The notes beneath the pieces are model-generated. The model was not told the origin of the DNA, did no database searches, and saw nothing but the letters and a program-made list of their open reading frames with translations. 64,000 nt of DNA from Lingula anatina (taxonomy: Eukaryota; Brachiopoda; Lingulata; Lingulida; Lingulidae), in contig NW_019774303.1 of the NCBI RefSeq assembly GCF_001039355.2, positions 332,131 to 396,130 on the forward strand, written 5' to 3'. Positions 49,840-60,609 of the stretch are shown one piece after another. The position numbers and the translations under genes are program-made. The first letter of the stretch is position 1. Every line of letters begins with the position of its first letter.

Positions 49840-49871
49840 ATGTCTGATGACCACGGAAAGAGCAACCGACG
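49840..49871 (+). CDS. Candidate alternative first exon 4 (weak)
   Basis: ATG, ten codons (MSDDHGKSNR), phase-2 end (CG) at GTAGTT, a weak donor. Listed only because it shares phase with the other candidates. Confidence 0.15.
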
Positions 49872-50411
49872 GTAGTTAAAAAGTCCAGTTGTGACGTTTT
49901 AAAATTAAAATTGATTTTTGCCTATGGTAATGACGCAACATCTTTACACTCAGTCACAGATAATGGGAGCCTCGTAATTGAGTATGAAGAACTACCGCTA
50001 TCATTTTTGTGATGTGATCTTATATCGATTTTTATAAAGAAATGGAGCATCTCGATCATTGCTACAGCATTGAGAAATCCAATTGAACTAACGCTCTGTG
50101 CGGTATTCATTTTGAAAATAATGACGATCCATTTTTCAACTTTAGAATTGTTAAGATTGATTAAAGATTTTTGTTAAGAAGGATATAGTGAGTTTTCTGT
50201 TAAGGAACATTTTGTTACACGATATTTGGTTGAATTGATTGTATAACAAAGCAGTATAGGAAATGGATTTAAAATAATAGCTATAATTGGAATTCCACGA
50301 GTACAAAGTGTACTCGCGCACAAGCCTTGAAGGGGTTTATAACTCTAATAGTTTACCGTAGATAAACCCTTACATCATTGTTTTATCCATGTCATACCTG
50401 TTCACAGCACG

Positions 50412-50437
50412 ATGGCATTCAATTTTCTAAGAGAATG
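50412..50437 (+). CDS. Candidate alternative first exon 5
   Basis: ATGG context, eight codons (MAFNFLRE), phase-2 end (TG) at a strong GTGAGT donor. Very short; strength comes from the donor and shared phase. Confidence 0.28.
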
Positions 50438-51058
50438 GTGAGTAGATAGAACACGTGTTTTGCCTCCATCCTTACATCCCACCTACCCTCCTTAGACAGT
50501 ATACAAAATACCCCCCCCCCCCTCCGTTTCGTCCTATTTTCGAAGAATTTTAGAACGTAAAAAGCTATAAGCCATTTATATTCAATTTGCAATGCTTGGA
50601 TTATAGTTAAAACAGTGCACCAGTCGACCTTAACACTTTACAGGAATATTCAAAACAGGTAGTGAAATAAAGATTTTCTTGCTCTCTTCAACAAATCTCT
50701 CTTTGAGAGAGAAAATGTGTTTGCTAATCAACGGATGTCTCCTGTGTGTTTTCACTGAGTCATTGAATTAGATCAATTATTCACGATCAATGAACTATAG
50801 ATATATTGTTACAAATAGGACAATTTGTTGTTTTGCTCCTTATTATTGATGTATAGTAAATGATATATCTCACCGCTTATTGAATGCATTTACTGAATAC
50901 GACAATGGACGTTGCCTTAGGCGTTTTAGTTAAACTAACTAAACCAAAAGAAATTTGTCTCCTTACAAATACGGACAGGAACTGAAGATTTTCCAGTACT
51001 ATATACGACAACAAATAAAACATTGATGGCGCTCAATACGGATATCTAGAATACACAA
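50438..51058. other. Stretch with no gene identified
   Basis: Contains a C run at 50511-50522. Nothing else seen. Confidence 0.35.
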
Positions 51059-51099
51059 ATGAAAGCGTATATTTGTCATCGTGCAAAGAATACTTGTCG
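51059..51099 (+). CDS. Candidate alternative first exon 6
   Basis: ATG, 13 codons (MKAYICHRAKNTC), phase-2 end (CG) at GTAATA, a moderate donor. Confidence 0.22.
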
Positions 51100-51983
51100 G
51101 TAATATTTTACAAGGTAATTAAGACAATAGATGTCGAAACAATAATGAAATATCTAAGACGCAGTTGTTAGAGATGATAATTAGTACGCTAGCCGGAGAT
51201 AACTCACAGGATAATAACGAAATAAAAAGGACACAGCTTTCTGTATGGGAAATGAGTTATTGACATATTCTCTGTTAGTTTTCAAGTTAACCATGAGGGA
51301 CTAATGGTAATGAAACTTTTTGGTGGACTAAATATTTAACAATTATATTTTTTTATTTTAAAGAATATTTGAATTTTTAAATAAATTTTATTTAATATCT
51401 ATATATTTTATTTGAATATAAGAACATGTTTTTGCGTTAAAGGAAGTGAATAATTTTTAGTATTTTTACTACTCAGTTGATGTCTCCTCTTCTTAAAGAG
51501 CACATTTAGAAGCAATCTAAACAACCGTGAGCAGTCAGTAATGTAGAGATGTGCTTTGCACTTCTTGTATCTAGCAAGAAAAAAATTAGAATGAAAACCT
51601 GACACACATTTAATCCATACATGAATACGAAACACTGTGGAAGATGTACATGATAATGTTGGTTTGCGAAGAGAACTTTTTGCATTTTAAACTCTGATTG
51701 CAAGGCCTCTTAAGCCCCAGTTAATCTCAAGTAGAACTAAATTGGCATCCACTTTTTCTTAGGTCTATAATTATATATTTACCTGACACATGAATCTGAC
51801 CTTTTATTGGCGATATTTGTTGCGGTCGAAAAATTACCGGTTTAAAGTGTCCGTCTAGTGGTGGCGGTTAATCTAAGGATCGGATATCGCATTGCCTCAT
51901 AAATTATCCCTGCCAAAAACGAGTTGAGAAATGCGACTCACAAGGCGTATAACGTGTGTTTTGTAACCCCACGAACTTGCGAA

Positions 51984-52042
51984 ATGCCGAGTGTGGGAGC
52001 ATTAGATAAGAGCACAATACACGGGCGACTTTTAAAAGACAG
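51984..52042 (+). CDS. Candidate alternative first exon 7
   Basis: ATG, 19 codons (MPSVGALDKSTIHGRLLKD), phase-2 end (AG) at GTAGCG after GACAG. Good peptide composition, moderate donor. Confidence 0.33.
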
Positions 52043-52238
52043 GTAGCGGATTTTTGGTGCGAAATACTACGTGAAATGGGTTTTGATTGCATTTTCTATT
52101 TCTAATGTCAGTTCATCAGGTTCATTCATCTATCACTTAAGTATGTCTTTCAGACCAAATCTTTATTTTAGTTTCTGTACCATCCATGATAAACCTCAGT
52201 GTGTCATCTTAAGTACTGATGCTTTCTTTTTTCACAAC

Positions 52239-52285
52239 ATGGCTTTTCAAAGTTCTATGTGTGGTGTATTTAAAAACTCGTACTG
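52239..52285 (+). CDS. Candidate alternative first exon 8
   Basis: AACATGG context, 15 codons (MAFQSSMCGVFKNSY), phase-2 end (TG) at GTAAGA. Unspliced it stops one codon later, as for the candidate at 43904. Confidence 0.33.
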
Positions 52286-52913
52286 GTAAGAAAGCTATTT
52301 GCTTTATTGGCTTTATTGATGAGATGACAGGTTTATATAATGTTTACATAGTTGTAAGTGTTTGTACTTAGAATTGGATCATAGGGTATAGTATCTATTG
52401 TTAAGATTGATGTTACTGTATATCAGTTCAACTCGCGTCGAGTTAAATCCATGTTTTCTGCATGTATGTGTTACCAACTGCTAGAAAAATGAAGGCCTAT
52501 TGGGTTCTAGCATCTTTGCGTATATTTAAGGTGTGCCTTCAACGGTATGAACCGAAATGTACGCAAATCAAACCCGATAAAAGGGAGCGTGACACAGAAC
52601 AGTAACACTGTTTCAGAATGTTTATTTGGGGCAACGCGAAATGTGCCGAGAATGTATACAGTGTAGGTACTGCACATATAGACCAGGGTTTGGTTTCCTT
52701 CATTTTGTTTATCCTGCACTACCCTTATCTCCAGCCTGTTTTTGCCTGCACACAAGCATGGCCAGGGATGCCTTTTAAAATATTGTTCTGTTAGGGATAG
52801 GTGTTGGCAGCGTTGGCATATTCTAAGGATGCATGGGTGAGAGAAACGCCAGTGTTACCTCGATTGAAGACAGTCGATCGCCTTGATTCTACCAATAAAC
52901 CAAATTGCTTAGG

Positions 52914-53245
52914 TTACTTAAGACAATCGTAATGAACACCATTCATCAGCAAGGTATAGAGATGGATTGAAGTTCTTCGCCATTTACTCTTGGCATATTG
53001 AAGTTCCTGGTGGATGTTCCTGGGACATATTGATAGGTTGTTAGAGGGCAAACGATACAATTCAACTGGCAATTTCACTCCTGCAATCTGATTATGGCAC
53101 TGATCAACACATTCAACGGCATTATGGGACGGCAACATTTTATATTCTCCTCCAAATTTACATGACGTTTTTATAGCTGTCTCAAATAACGATCGCACAT
53201 ATTCTGGAAATTGCTGAATATTGTTTCTTAGGATAAAGATGGTTT
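52914..53245 (-). other. Unassigned open reading, about 110 codons
   Basis: Open on the - strand from about 53245 to the stop at 52914, with an acceptor-like ATATTCAG near 53217 and then QFPEYVRSLFETAIKTSCKF. Balanced composition with several Cys, no initiator ATG near the start and no motif recognised. Could be a terminal exon or a fossil of a mobile element. Confidence 0.18.
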
Positions 53246-53433
53246 ATCAGAAAGTCGAACAACTGGAACTGTTGATATAGGGCACAGTTTGAGATAACCT
53301 GTTATAATTTACATTGAACTGGATCCATCGGCTTCTACAAGATAAATCAAATAAAGGAATGGCCAGTACTGTATTAAAAAGGATAAGTTTAAGAAAACAA
53401 AAACGTTGCAGACAACATGTGTATGGTTACCAT

Positions 53434-53474
53434 ATGGGTCGCAACACTGCTATCAACTCGGAGCTAATTGCCCG
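53434..53474 (+). CDS. Candidate alternative first exon 9
   Basis: ATGG context, 13 codons (MGRNTAINSELIA), phase-2 end (CG) at GTAAGT, a consensus donor. MG at the start could be myristoylated; that is inference. Confidence 0.33.
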
Positions 53475-54148
53475 GTAAGTAATTGACACTAGACGGTCGT
53501 AATTCTCAGTCGAGAGAATATCTTTTTTTCACTTAATCACAATTATAGAATTCTAATTGGAGCAGCACTGATGAAGGTACCGCTCCAGCTGGGTCCAGGA
53601 AAATATAATAGATAGTAGGAAGTGCCTAACGCTCCTTTCGTCAAATGGTTAAGCTTTGTTTTAGTAACTGAGTTTTTAATCTGTGGCTCTATTGTATGTT
53701 TAAATCGAAAGTTATATAATGGGTTTTAGAACATATAAAAAAAGATAATTAGAAGGGTTTGCTTGAAGAACAATATAACAAAGCTTTAATTATTAATCCG
53801 AAATTCCTACTTTACAAGCCCCTATTTTGTCGCAATCACCATGTTTTGCTTGTCTTAATGCGTGGCTTGCTACAGAATGTACATCAACTGCATTATATTA
53901 CGCAACTTTAGCCTAAAACAATCCATCAGCTCTTGTTCCATGACTACTCTAAATACTACGTAGTAATGTCTCTGTTTGACTCGGTGACTGTCGTTACGTT
54001 CTTGTATGCGTCCGATTCGAAACCCTTAGTCCAAACTGTAATGTCGAAATACAGTATTTAACCGCTATTTTCTCAGAAAAAGTGCAATACAAGTCCTAAT
54101 CACCATGTTATGCATGTTATGGTTACAAAAAGGGTCTCGTTTCTTTCT

Positions 54149-54166
54149 CTCTCTCTCTCTCTCTCA

Positions 54167-54210
<44 letters not shown>
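54149..54210. repeat. (CT)n(CA)n compound microsatellite
   Basis: Dinucleotide runs with one CTCA interruption. Confidence 0.9.
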
Positions 54211-54214
<4 letters not shown>

Positions 54215-55014
54215 AGAGGGGGGAGGTAAACTTAGACTACGAAGATCGTAAAATTAGCTTTGCAATATTGTTCTGGTAAATATGAATGATCGACCCCAAA
54301 CAACTGCAGTGACATGCTAACTGAGAGTAGAGGACGTTTTCAAGATAGTCAAAATTTTCTCTGGGGGCTCAGTTAAAAACGTAACCATTTTTTTTTCAGA
54401 AAACTCTCGACTTCAATCGTTTTCGGAACTAACCCAGGATACTGAAAATCCGACCAAAATTCTTCGTGAGATTCCGACAAAACTGTTTCTTTTTACGTAA
54501 ATCTTCTGAAATGTTGCCCTATTCTAATTGAATATGTAAAGCACCCTAAATACGGTATGCGTATGTTGACTTTGCCTTTGCACTGAGTACAAAATGGCTA
54601 TCGTAAAAACTATGGCGTTATAACTTTTACGTGGTGGAGGGATTATCACATTTTAACAGTTATCTATAGACAGTCTCAAAAGTTAAATGATGTTGAACAA
54701 TAGTTTTATAGTTACAAAAGTAGTAAGTTCTGTTCTTCATTTTCCTTGAATCCACAATATATAGTAGACCTACATATTGATGTTCTTCGTCCTTTGGATC
54801 TCCTTACACATGTATGCAAAGAGAAGCCCATGACATAAGTTCCGTAGATTTCGGTTTATTTCACTGTACCATTTAAGCAATATAAAGTGCTTTTCCCTGA
54901 TTCTACGCTGTTTCCTCATCACACGCCGCAGTTCTTTGACTAATGTTCATAAGCAGAATCAGCATTAGCTACTACATGGCCTGTTACTACAAACACACAT
55001 GGAGATGTTTCTAG

Positions 55015-55097
55015 ATGGGAGCTCTGTTCCGCACAACACGGGATGTTGGCATGATGTCGACATTGCTTTACATTTGCATATTGATGTTAGTGTCGCC
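55015..55097 (+). CDS. Candidate alternative first exon 10
   Basis: ATGGG context, 27 codons, phase-2 end (CC) at GTAAGT. Starts MGALFRTTRDVGMM and continues with a hydrophobic stretch STLLYICILMLVS that could be a signal anchor. An ORF in another frame starts slightly upstream and would make the same donor phase 0. Confidence 0.3.
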
Positions 55098-55593
55098 GTA
55101 AGTATCTCGGAAGGTAAGACCTTGGTAGTTATCTACAGACAATCTTGCCATGTCGATATGAAAAGAGTAAGCACCTGTGTAAGCCTAATTAAAATTCTTA
55201 TAATTACTTTCATCACTCAGGCTAGCGCTCGACTCCTGTATGATTAAAATCTCTATCTTGCGCTAAAGAGAGAAAGGGAGAGGGGTGGTTAGGGAGAGAT
55301 AGGGTTTCAACGTTTCTTCATCCGTGTTAAAGAGTGACGGACCCTGGTCATTTTCATTCATCTTAATCATAATTACTTGACAAGTATGCTTACTGTATAG
55401 TAGTCATAAGGGCTTATTTTAAGACTTCAAGCCTAATTTAGCACGGTGAAGATTTTTGTGACAATGGACTTCATAAAACAACCCGCATATCACTTAGAGT
55501 ATAAAAATAAGGGAGGAATCGCCGATGCATATACAGTGCGATTGTCTCTGAGAAAGAGTGTGTGATTTGCCGTGGGTGCTCCAACCGAAGACC

Positions 55594-55631
55594 ATGTCTG
55601 TAAGGAAAGGGCACGCCGAATTGTTCGCAAG
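55594..55631 (+). CDS. Candidate alternative first exon 11
   Basis: ACCATGTC context, 12 codons (MSVRKGHAELFA), phase-2 end (AG) at GTAATA. Confidence 0.28.
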
Positions 55632-56065
55632 GTAATAATTTTTTTATCAACATTGTCATGGAGTGCAAACATTGGATACCCGGATCCAGAGTTTGAAATC
55701 GACCCCTGACCGTCAGACCGAGTTCCACAAGTTTCTGAACAGGCTGAGGTTTTTATCTATCGGCCCCTCGGTCAAGTAACTTTTTTTGAGAAACCGCGCG
55801 TATCAAACAATTATGTACATTGTTTTCATTGATAAAGAGTTATGGATTTATATAGAAACTTATCTTGTCTGTGTTTTGCACCAGCTGCTCGGGTGCCTAG
55901 TAATCGTTCCGGTTCGCTTTATTTTCGAGATCTTCAAAGCGGTTCACGCGTTACCTCCGGTGCGATTATTAATTTCCCAAAAGAACAGACGCACAATACG
56001 TTTATTAGGCATGATAAGAACTGGTTGGAAAATATTGAGAAGCACACAATTTTCAAGTTTTAATC

Positions 56066-56212
56066 ATGAACAGTGTTATGAATAAGCAGCCACACGGTAG
56101 TCAGGACGGACCTTGGCGAGTGCCTACTGCCTTGGCTGAACCAGCTCACTATGGTCTAGGCCAGCTGAATCCGACCGCTCTTACCGGTACGATGATGGAA
56201 ATTACCTTCTAG
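56066..56212 (+). other. Small ORF, 48 residues, unassigned
   Basis: ATG to TAG, starting MNSVMNKQPHGSQDGPWRVP, rich in Pro, Gly and Gln, within a locally GC-richer patch. Composition looks coding, but no phase-2 donor and no motif are present. Confidence 0.2.
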
Positions 56213-58486
56213 TTGGCTTTTACCAAACTGCAAACTTTAACTTGATTGTTTTATACTTTGTCCAAGTAGGTTTTGTTTTTTTATTCAGTTAAACTAAAAC
56301 GACAGGTTTGTATATTCTGCACAACTCCCCATTTCCCGATTTGGCATACTTGATATGGTCAGTAAAATAATTTTGAGGAGAAATAGAAGAGAGATTAGGT
56401 TTCCATTAAGTCTGAGCATTGTGATTAATGAATCCGGTTAAATTTGTCGTTTTTGTGAAACCAGCATAAATTCGCAGTGCTTTATACATGAATAACTATT
56501 TTGAGGGTCATGAAACTGACTGAGCAAGCATCAAAAGTGTTCACACATCGTGGTACCGTTTTCTCTTCCCACAATCTTACAGAACAGATAGTTGGCTTAT
56601 TTTTTTTACACTTCAATAAACGTGGTAGTCATTGATATTTTTCAAATTTTATTCATAAATTATTGTTATCATTTTTGCAGGAACTGTCGTGCGCAAATAA
56701 TAATAATAATAACTAAAACACTATCAAATTTTGTCTAAAACTGATTCATTGTCACCACAGTTTTTTGCGTGCGTCCATCATTATGACTTCAAAACTACAA
56801 CTAAATTCTTTGAAGACGGTCTGAGTATAAATGTAACTGGGTTTTCGTGAATCATGGGCGCCCTTCTTCCATCGACCACCAGTTTGGCTCAGTCAATGAC
56901 TGTGACAAGAAACGTGTACCACTAAGGGCATATTTACTTGCCATTTGTAAAAACTACTCTCGTGTATCGGTGACAAATTGTGACTAGCGGTGCAGCCAAG
57001 CAGGTCTCTAGGTCGTAGATTTCATTTTAGAACATGTTGCAAACTGAGACGATCTCCGCACTAGGTTCTATTAGTTCCCGATCTCATTACATCATCGCTC
57101 CATGGTACATGTTACATCTTTATCAAGTCATAGTTTCCTGGTATGTAAAATGCATAGGGACAAAAGGTGTTTATATATAATTTGTTAGTGTGTCATTACC
57201 CTTGAGTTTTTTAAATGTAAATTAGTTGGACTGTCATTGTTTATCAGGCATCAAAGTGCTTGATTTTTCTGAGTGTTAAAAGATAAAAAAGGCAATTAAC
57301 ACTTGCCAACACTTGCTCTCTTTTGTACAAAGAGTGCTGTACCAATACATGTAATTTCAGCGTTTACACATGTTTGTTGCACTAATTGCCTTATCTATTG
57401 GCTTTCGTAGGAGTTATTTCCGATATATCGGTCTATCAAGCAACTACACAAATGTAAATGACGACATATCGTTCAAGAACGAAATAACAACTAAGTGCCA
57501 TTCTTGAAGATAAACAAGGCAGCCGACAAGAGTTTTAATCGTTTCACCCGAGCCGAGAACAAGAAATGCCATCCCATTATCAATCAGCATACATTCCTTC
57601 TGAGTCACAACTTCCCCCTCCACCCAGATCTAAAACTGTTACAGTTCTGCGTTTTTGACTAACAGGTCCAAATTGATTAAGTGTGACATTATCTAAATAC
57701 TAGTGCTCGCCTTGAAAAAGATTGTTTGATGGAGAATATGTTTAAATGTACTGAATGGTTAAAAGGTAGCGTTTTATAGTATATTACAATGCCAATATCA
57801 TTTTCTCTCTAAGTGTAATTTGTATGGATGGCTGTACATGTAGAAAAAGAAGTGCTTGGCGAACTTTTACTTATCAGACCACCTCAGGTATGAACATCTA
57901 TTCCATATGTACCGTTTGTAATTAAAAAATAGTAGACTAATAGGCAGACAATTAAGCATGACCAGCTGAGAGAGTTAAACTTTAAACCAGGTCACCGTAG
58001 TTTACTCCCCTAACTGCGTATGTATGCTGACGTGTAACATGTGCCAAACCCACATTAACATGTAAAAAGCAACACATCCATCATTTAGGACAGTATCGTC
58101 AACATCTTTAGTTTGTTTTAAGTCCATGATTAATTTCAGTTTGGTTTTACCTTGGCATCTAACTCGAGTAAGATGTTGTACGCAATGGGTTTAAGAAAGT
58201 TTTTTCACATAAGTAGTAGATCCAGAATCCGATAATTGTACACCGCTTTCGCTGCAAACAAGGGAAAATGGCAAACAAAAGCTGAAAAATTCCCAACGCA
58301 TCATAGGACACGTCAATCAATGAATGTGTTCTGATCTGGGTCTGTCTTCATTGGGAATTCAGGTATCACCTTGAAATATTACTTATGGCCAACAAATATA
58401 TCTGAAACCAATAGAGATAGACCTATGGCAATCATTAAACTTGTATAGAAAATCCCCTGCAAAGTTGGACAGATCCAGCTAGTACG
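56213..58486. other. Stretch with no confident gene
   Basis: A possible phase-0 ATG exon (57828-57887, starting MAVHVEKEVLGELLL, donor GTATGA) does not fit the phase of the other candidates. Otherwise nothing seen. Confidence 0.3.
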
Positions 58487-58575
58487 ATGTGTGAATCTGA
58501 ATGCACCCTTAGCGATTCCGTTCTCTTCCCTATTCATATGGAGTGCCCTGCATGTTCTCTCAACCAGCCAGCTGG
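58487..58575 (+). CDS. Candidate alternative first exon 12 (weak)
   Basis: ATG, 29 codons starting MCESECTLSDSVLF and containing several Cys, phase-2 end (GG) at GTGATT, a poor donor. Confidence 0.14.
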
Positions 58576-59585
58576 GTGATTTTCTTTCTTTCTTTTTTTT
58601 TAAGTATAGAAAAGTGAACAGAATAGCCAGAGAAATGCATGTGAATTTATTTTGAAAAAAATTCTATCTGTTATCACGGCAGAGGGCATTTTGTATGTAC
58701 CGCGGAGGGGGGTGATAAGGACAATACATGTAGATGTTGCTCCGAATGATTTTGGCGATAAGACGTGCGAATGCATACCTTCATCTAAATAATAGCAGGA
58801 TGTTCTGAACTCTCTGTGACTGACACATGCAAATTGTGCAAACAAGCATGTTGTGATGTAAACAAAATGTGCTTTGTCTAATCAAGTATAAATGTTGTTA
58901 CCACGCCTCTTTGGACTTTGAGTGAGACCCATCAATTAGGGTTTGATAGCCGTCGGCAGAGCACTTAAGATTTTTTCGATTAATTAATAATCTAAGGTAC
59001 AATACAATTAACTTAGGAAAAATAGTCGATATTGTTTAAGAAACATAAGATAGATTAAACTAACATTTAATTCTCAATAAAGATGGTTTTTAACCGATAG
59101 GTCAAATAAGTGCAATGAGAATGGCTTACTTCTTAGGGTAAAATCAATCGCCCCACGGCAGGCGAAATCTCGCGTTTTTCTAATCTCGTATGACGTCACG
59201 CACTACAAAGGCTTTCTCGGTTTATTGCCATTAGGTGCAAGTGATAAGTTATTTTATTTATTCCTATTTTTATATGAAGACATTTTAGCTGTGGTCCTGT
59301 CATGGTTCAGCCTATTCTTTATGCATTTCCCTCTTTTGTCCAATAACGAGTAGCTCCAATTTAACTTTAATATTCATTATTTTACTACTAAGTTTTCGCT
59401 AAAGGGAAAATCTTAGTTACGAAACTTTATAACATTTGTGAAGAGCATAAAGTACATGTAGGTGTTTGCTACAGGTGTCAACTGTGGTCCTAGTATATTT
59501 GGTTACACAGGTATGACGCGCTGGCAGCACAAGTGACGCCACCTCCATTAGTCATTAAGACCTGCAAAACGAAGGCACATTAAAT

Positions 59586-59596
59586 CACGTGACGTC
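59586..59596 (+). promoter_or_regulatory. Overlapping E-box and CRE-like site
   Basis: CACGTGACGTC combines an E-box (CACGTG) and a near-consensus CRE (TGACGTC) 25-35 bp upstream of a TATA box. This suggests bHLH and CREB/ATF-type input; inference from motifs only. Confidence 0.45.
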
Positions 59597-59620
59597 TCGT
59601 CAACTAAAGGGACGGTGCTC

Positions 59621-59628
59621 TATAAATA
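59621..59628 (+). promoter_or_regulatory. TATA box for the exon at 59689
   Basis: TATAAATA in a CTC-TATAAATAGC context, placing transcription start near 59650 and leaving a 5' UTR of about 40 nt before the ATG at 59689. Confidence 0.6.
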
Positions 59629-59688
59629 GCTAGGATGGTCGTGAGCTAGTGTTATCGCTGATATTAAACTATCTTTGGCATATACCTG

Positions 59689-59795
59689 ATGGCTCCCCAA
59701 AAAACTGCCCTTAATGGGATTTTTGGTATTACTTCAGCGGTCAGCGACATCAAGTCCTGTCCCCGCAGACATCCAGAGAAAAATTTGGACCGAAG
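59689..59795 (+). CDS. First coding exon of an unidentified gene (candidate alternative first exon 14)
   Basis: The best-supported candidate in the right half. A TATA box lies 68 nt upstream. The ATG (CTGATGG) opens 35 codons starting MAPQKTALNGIFGITSAVSD and containing SCPRRHPEKN. It ends in phase 2 (AG) at a GTAGGC donor after CGAAG. I do not recognise the protein. The phase matches most other + strand ATG exons to its left, which suggests they feed a common downstream exon. If joined to 60544 it would continue SVERIKRSKSRPSNSDIG. It could equally be an independent gene with further exons beyond the window. Confidence 0.45.
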
Positions 59796-60543
59796 GTAGG
59801 CGGAGTTACGTAATTTCATCAATTAGATTAAAATGGACAGACACTATTTATAAAGTAAAATGAAAGTTCACGATTTTAATACTGCAGAAGAAAATGAACA
59901 GGTCAAAAGAGTGATTAAGATGTCTGGGCAACAATACATTATAGCCTACTTAGGGAACGAGTATTTTCGTCTTTCTGCACCCAGCACAGATTATGCAATG
60001 CACCGAATATTGGTGTATTCTTGTTTTCATATATCGTCCTGAATATAATAAAGATAAATAATCTATATTCTACAAACTTAGATGAATCTTCAATATGGTA
60101 AAGAAAAGGGGGAGGCTTATGTAAAATTCGCCCAGTTGTTTTTCATAACGTCCACCTCACTGAACACGTAGTGGTCACAATTGTACACTGTAAGCGCTTT
60201 CAGTGTTGGAGTACAATGTCGTAAATGGCATTGTTACGGTATAATGCAAAAGCTCTATTACATCATAGCATTTGGGAGGTACACAAGAGAATAAAAGCAA
60301 GTACTGTATAAAGATCAGATGGCACATGTTTATAGCGAAAGAAGTCTTTGAAAATGCTCCCACTTGGCACATGTATTTTCCTCTGAATAGGTAGTCAATC
60401 ACAAAAGTGGATCAATTCGAAAGGTTTACACCGTAAATAAGAAGCCCAACTCTGAATCTTTAACATTTGACAGTGCTCAAAGAATGCTACATGTGTAATA
60501 TGTCGTCCTAAGTAATGTTTCTTGATCCGATGCTCTATTTCAG

Positions 60544-60609
60544 TGTGGAGCGAATAAAACGTTCCAAGAGCAGACCGTCTAACTCGGATATTGGTCTCTA
60601 TTTGAAATA
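60544..60609 (+). CDS. Candidate shared downstream exon
   Basis: A pyrimidine-rich acceptor, TGCTCTATTTCAG, ends at 60543. One base (T) then completes a phase-2 codon, and the frame reads VERIKRSKSRPSNSDIGLYLK to a TAA at 60607-60609, overlapping an AATAAA. It is either a terminal exon giving short proteins with variable N-termini, or it is spliced out at a weak donor (GTCTCT) after GATATTG near 60591. The basic, Ser-rich peptide is not recognised. Confidence 0.3.

Noticed and set aside
55842-56063. 73-residue + strand ORF starting MDLYRNLSCLCF
   Set aside because: Composition is plausible, but no domain, no splice signal in a fitting phase and no neighbour supports it.
59121-59137. Five-codon ATG segment (MAYFL) before GTAAAA, phase 2
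   Set aside because: Too short and the donor too weak to list as an exon.
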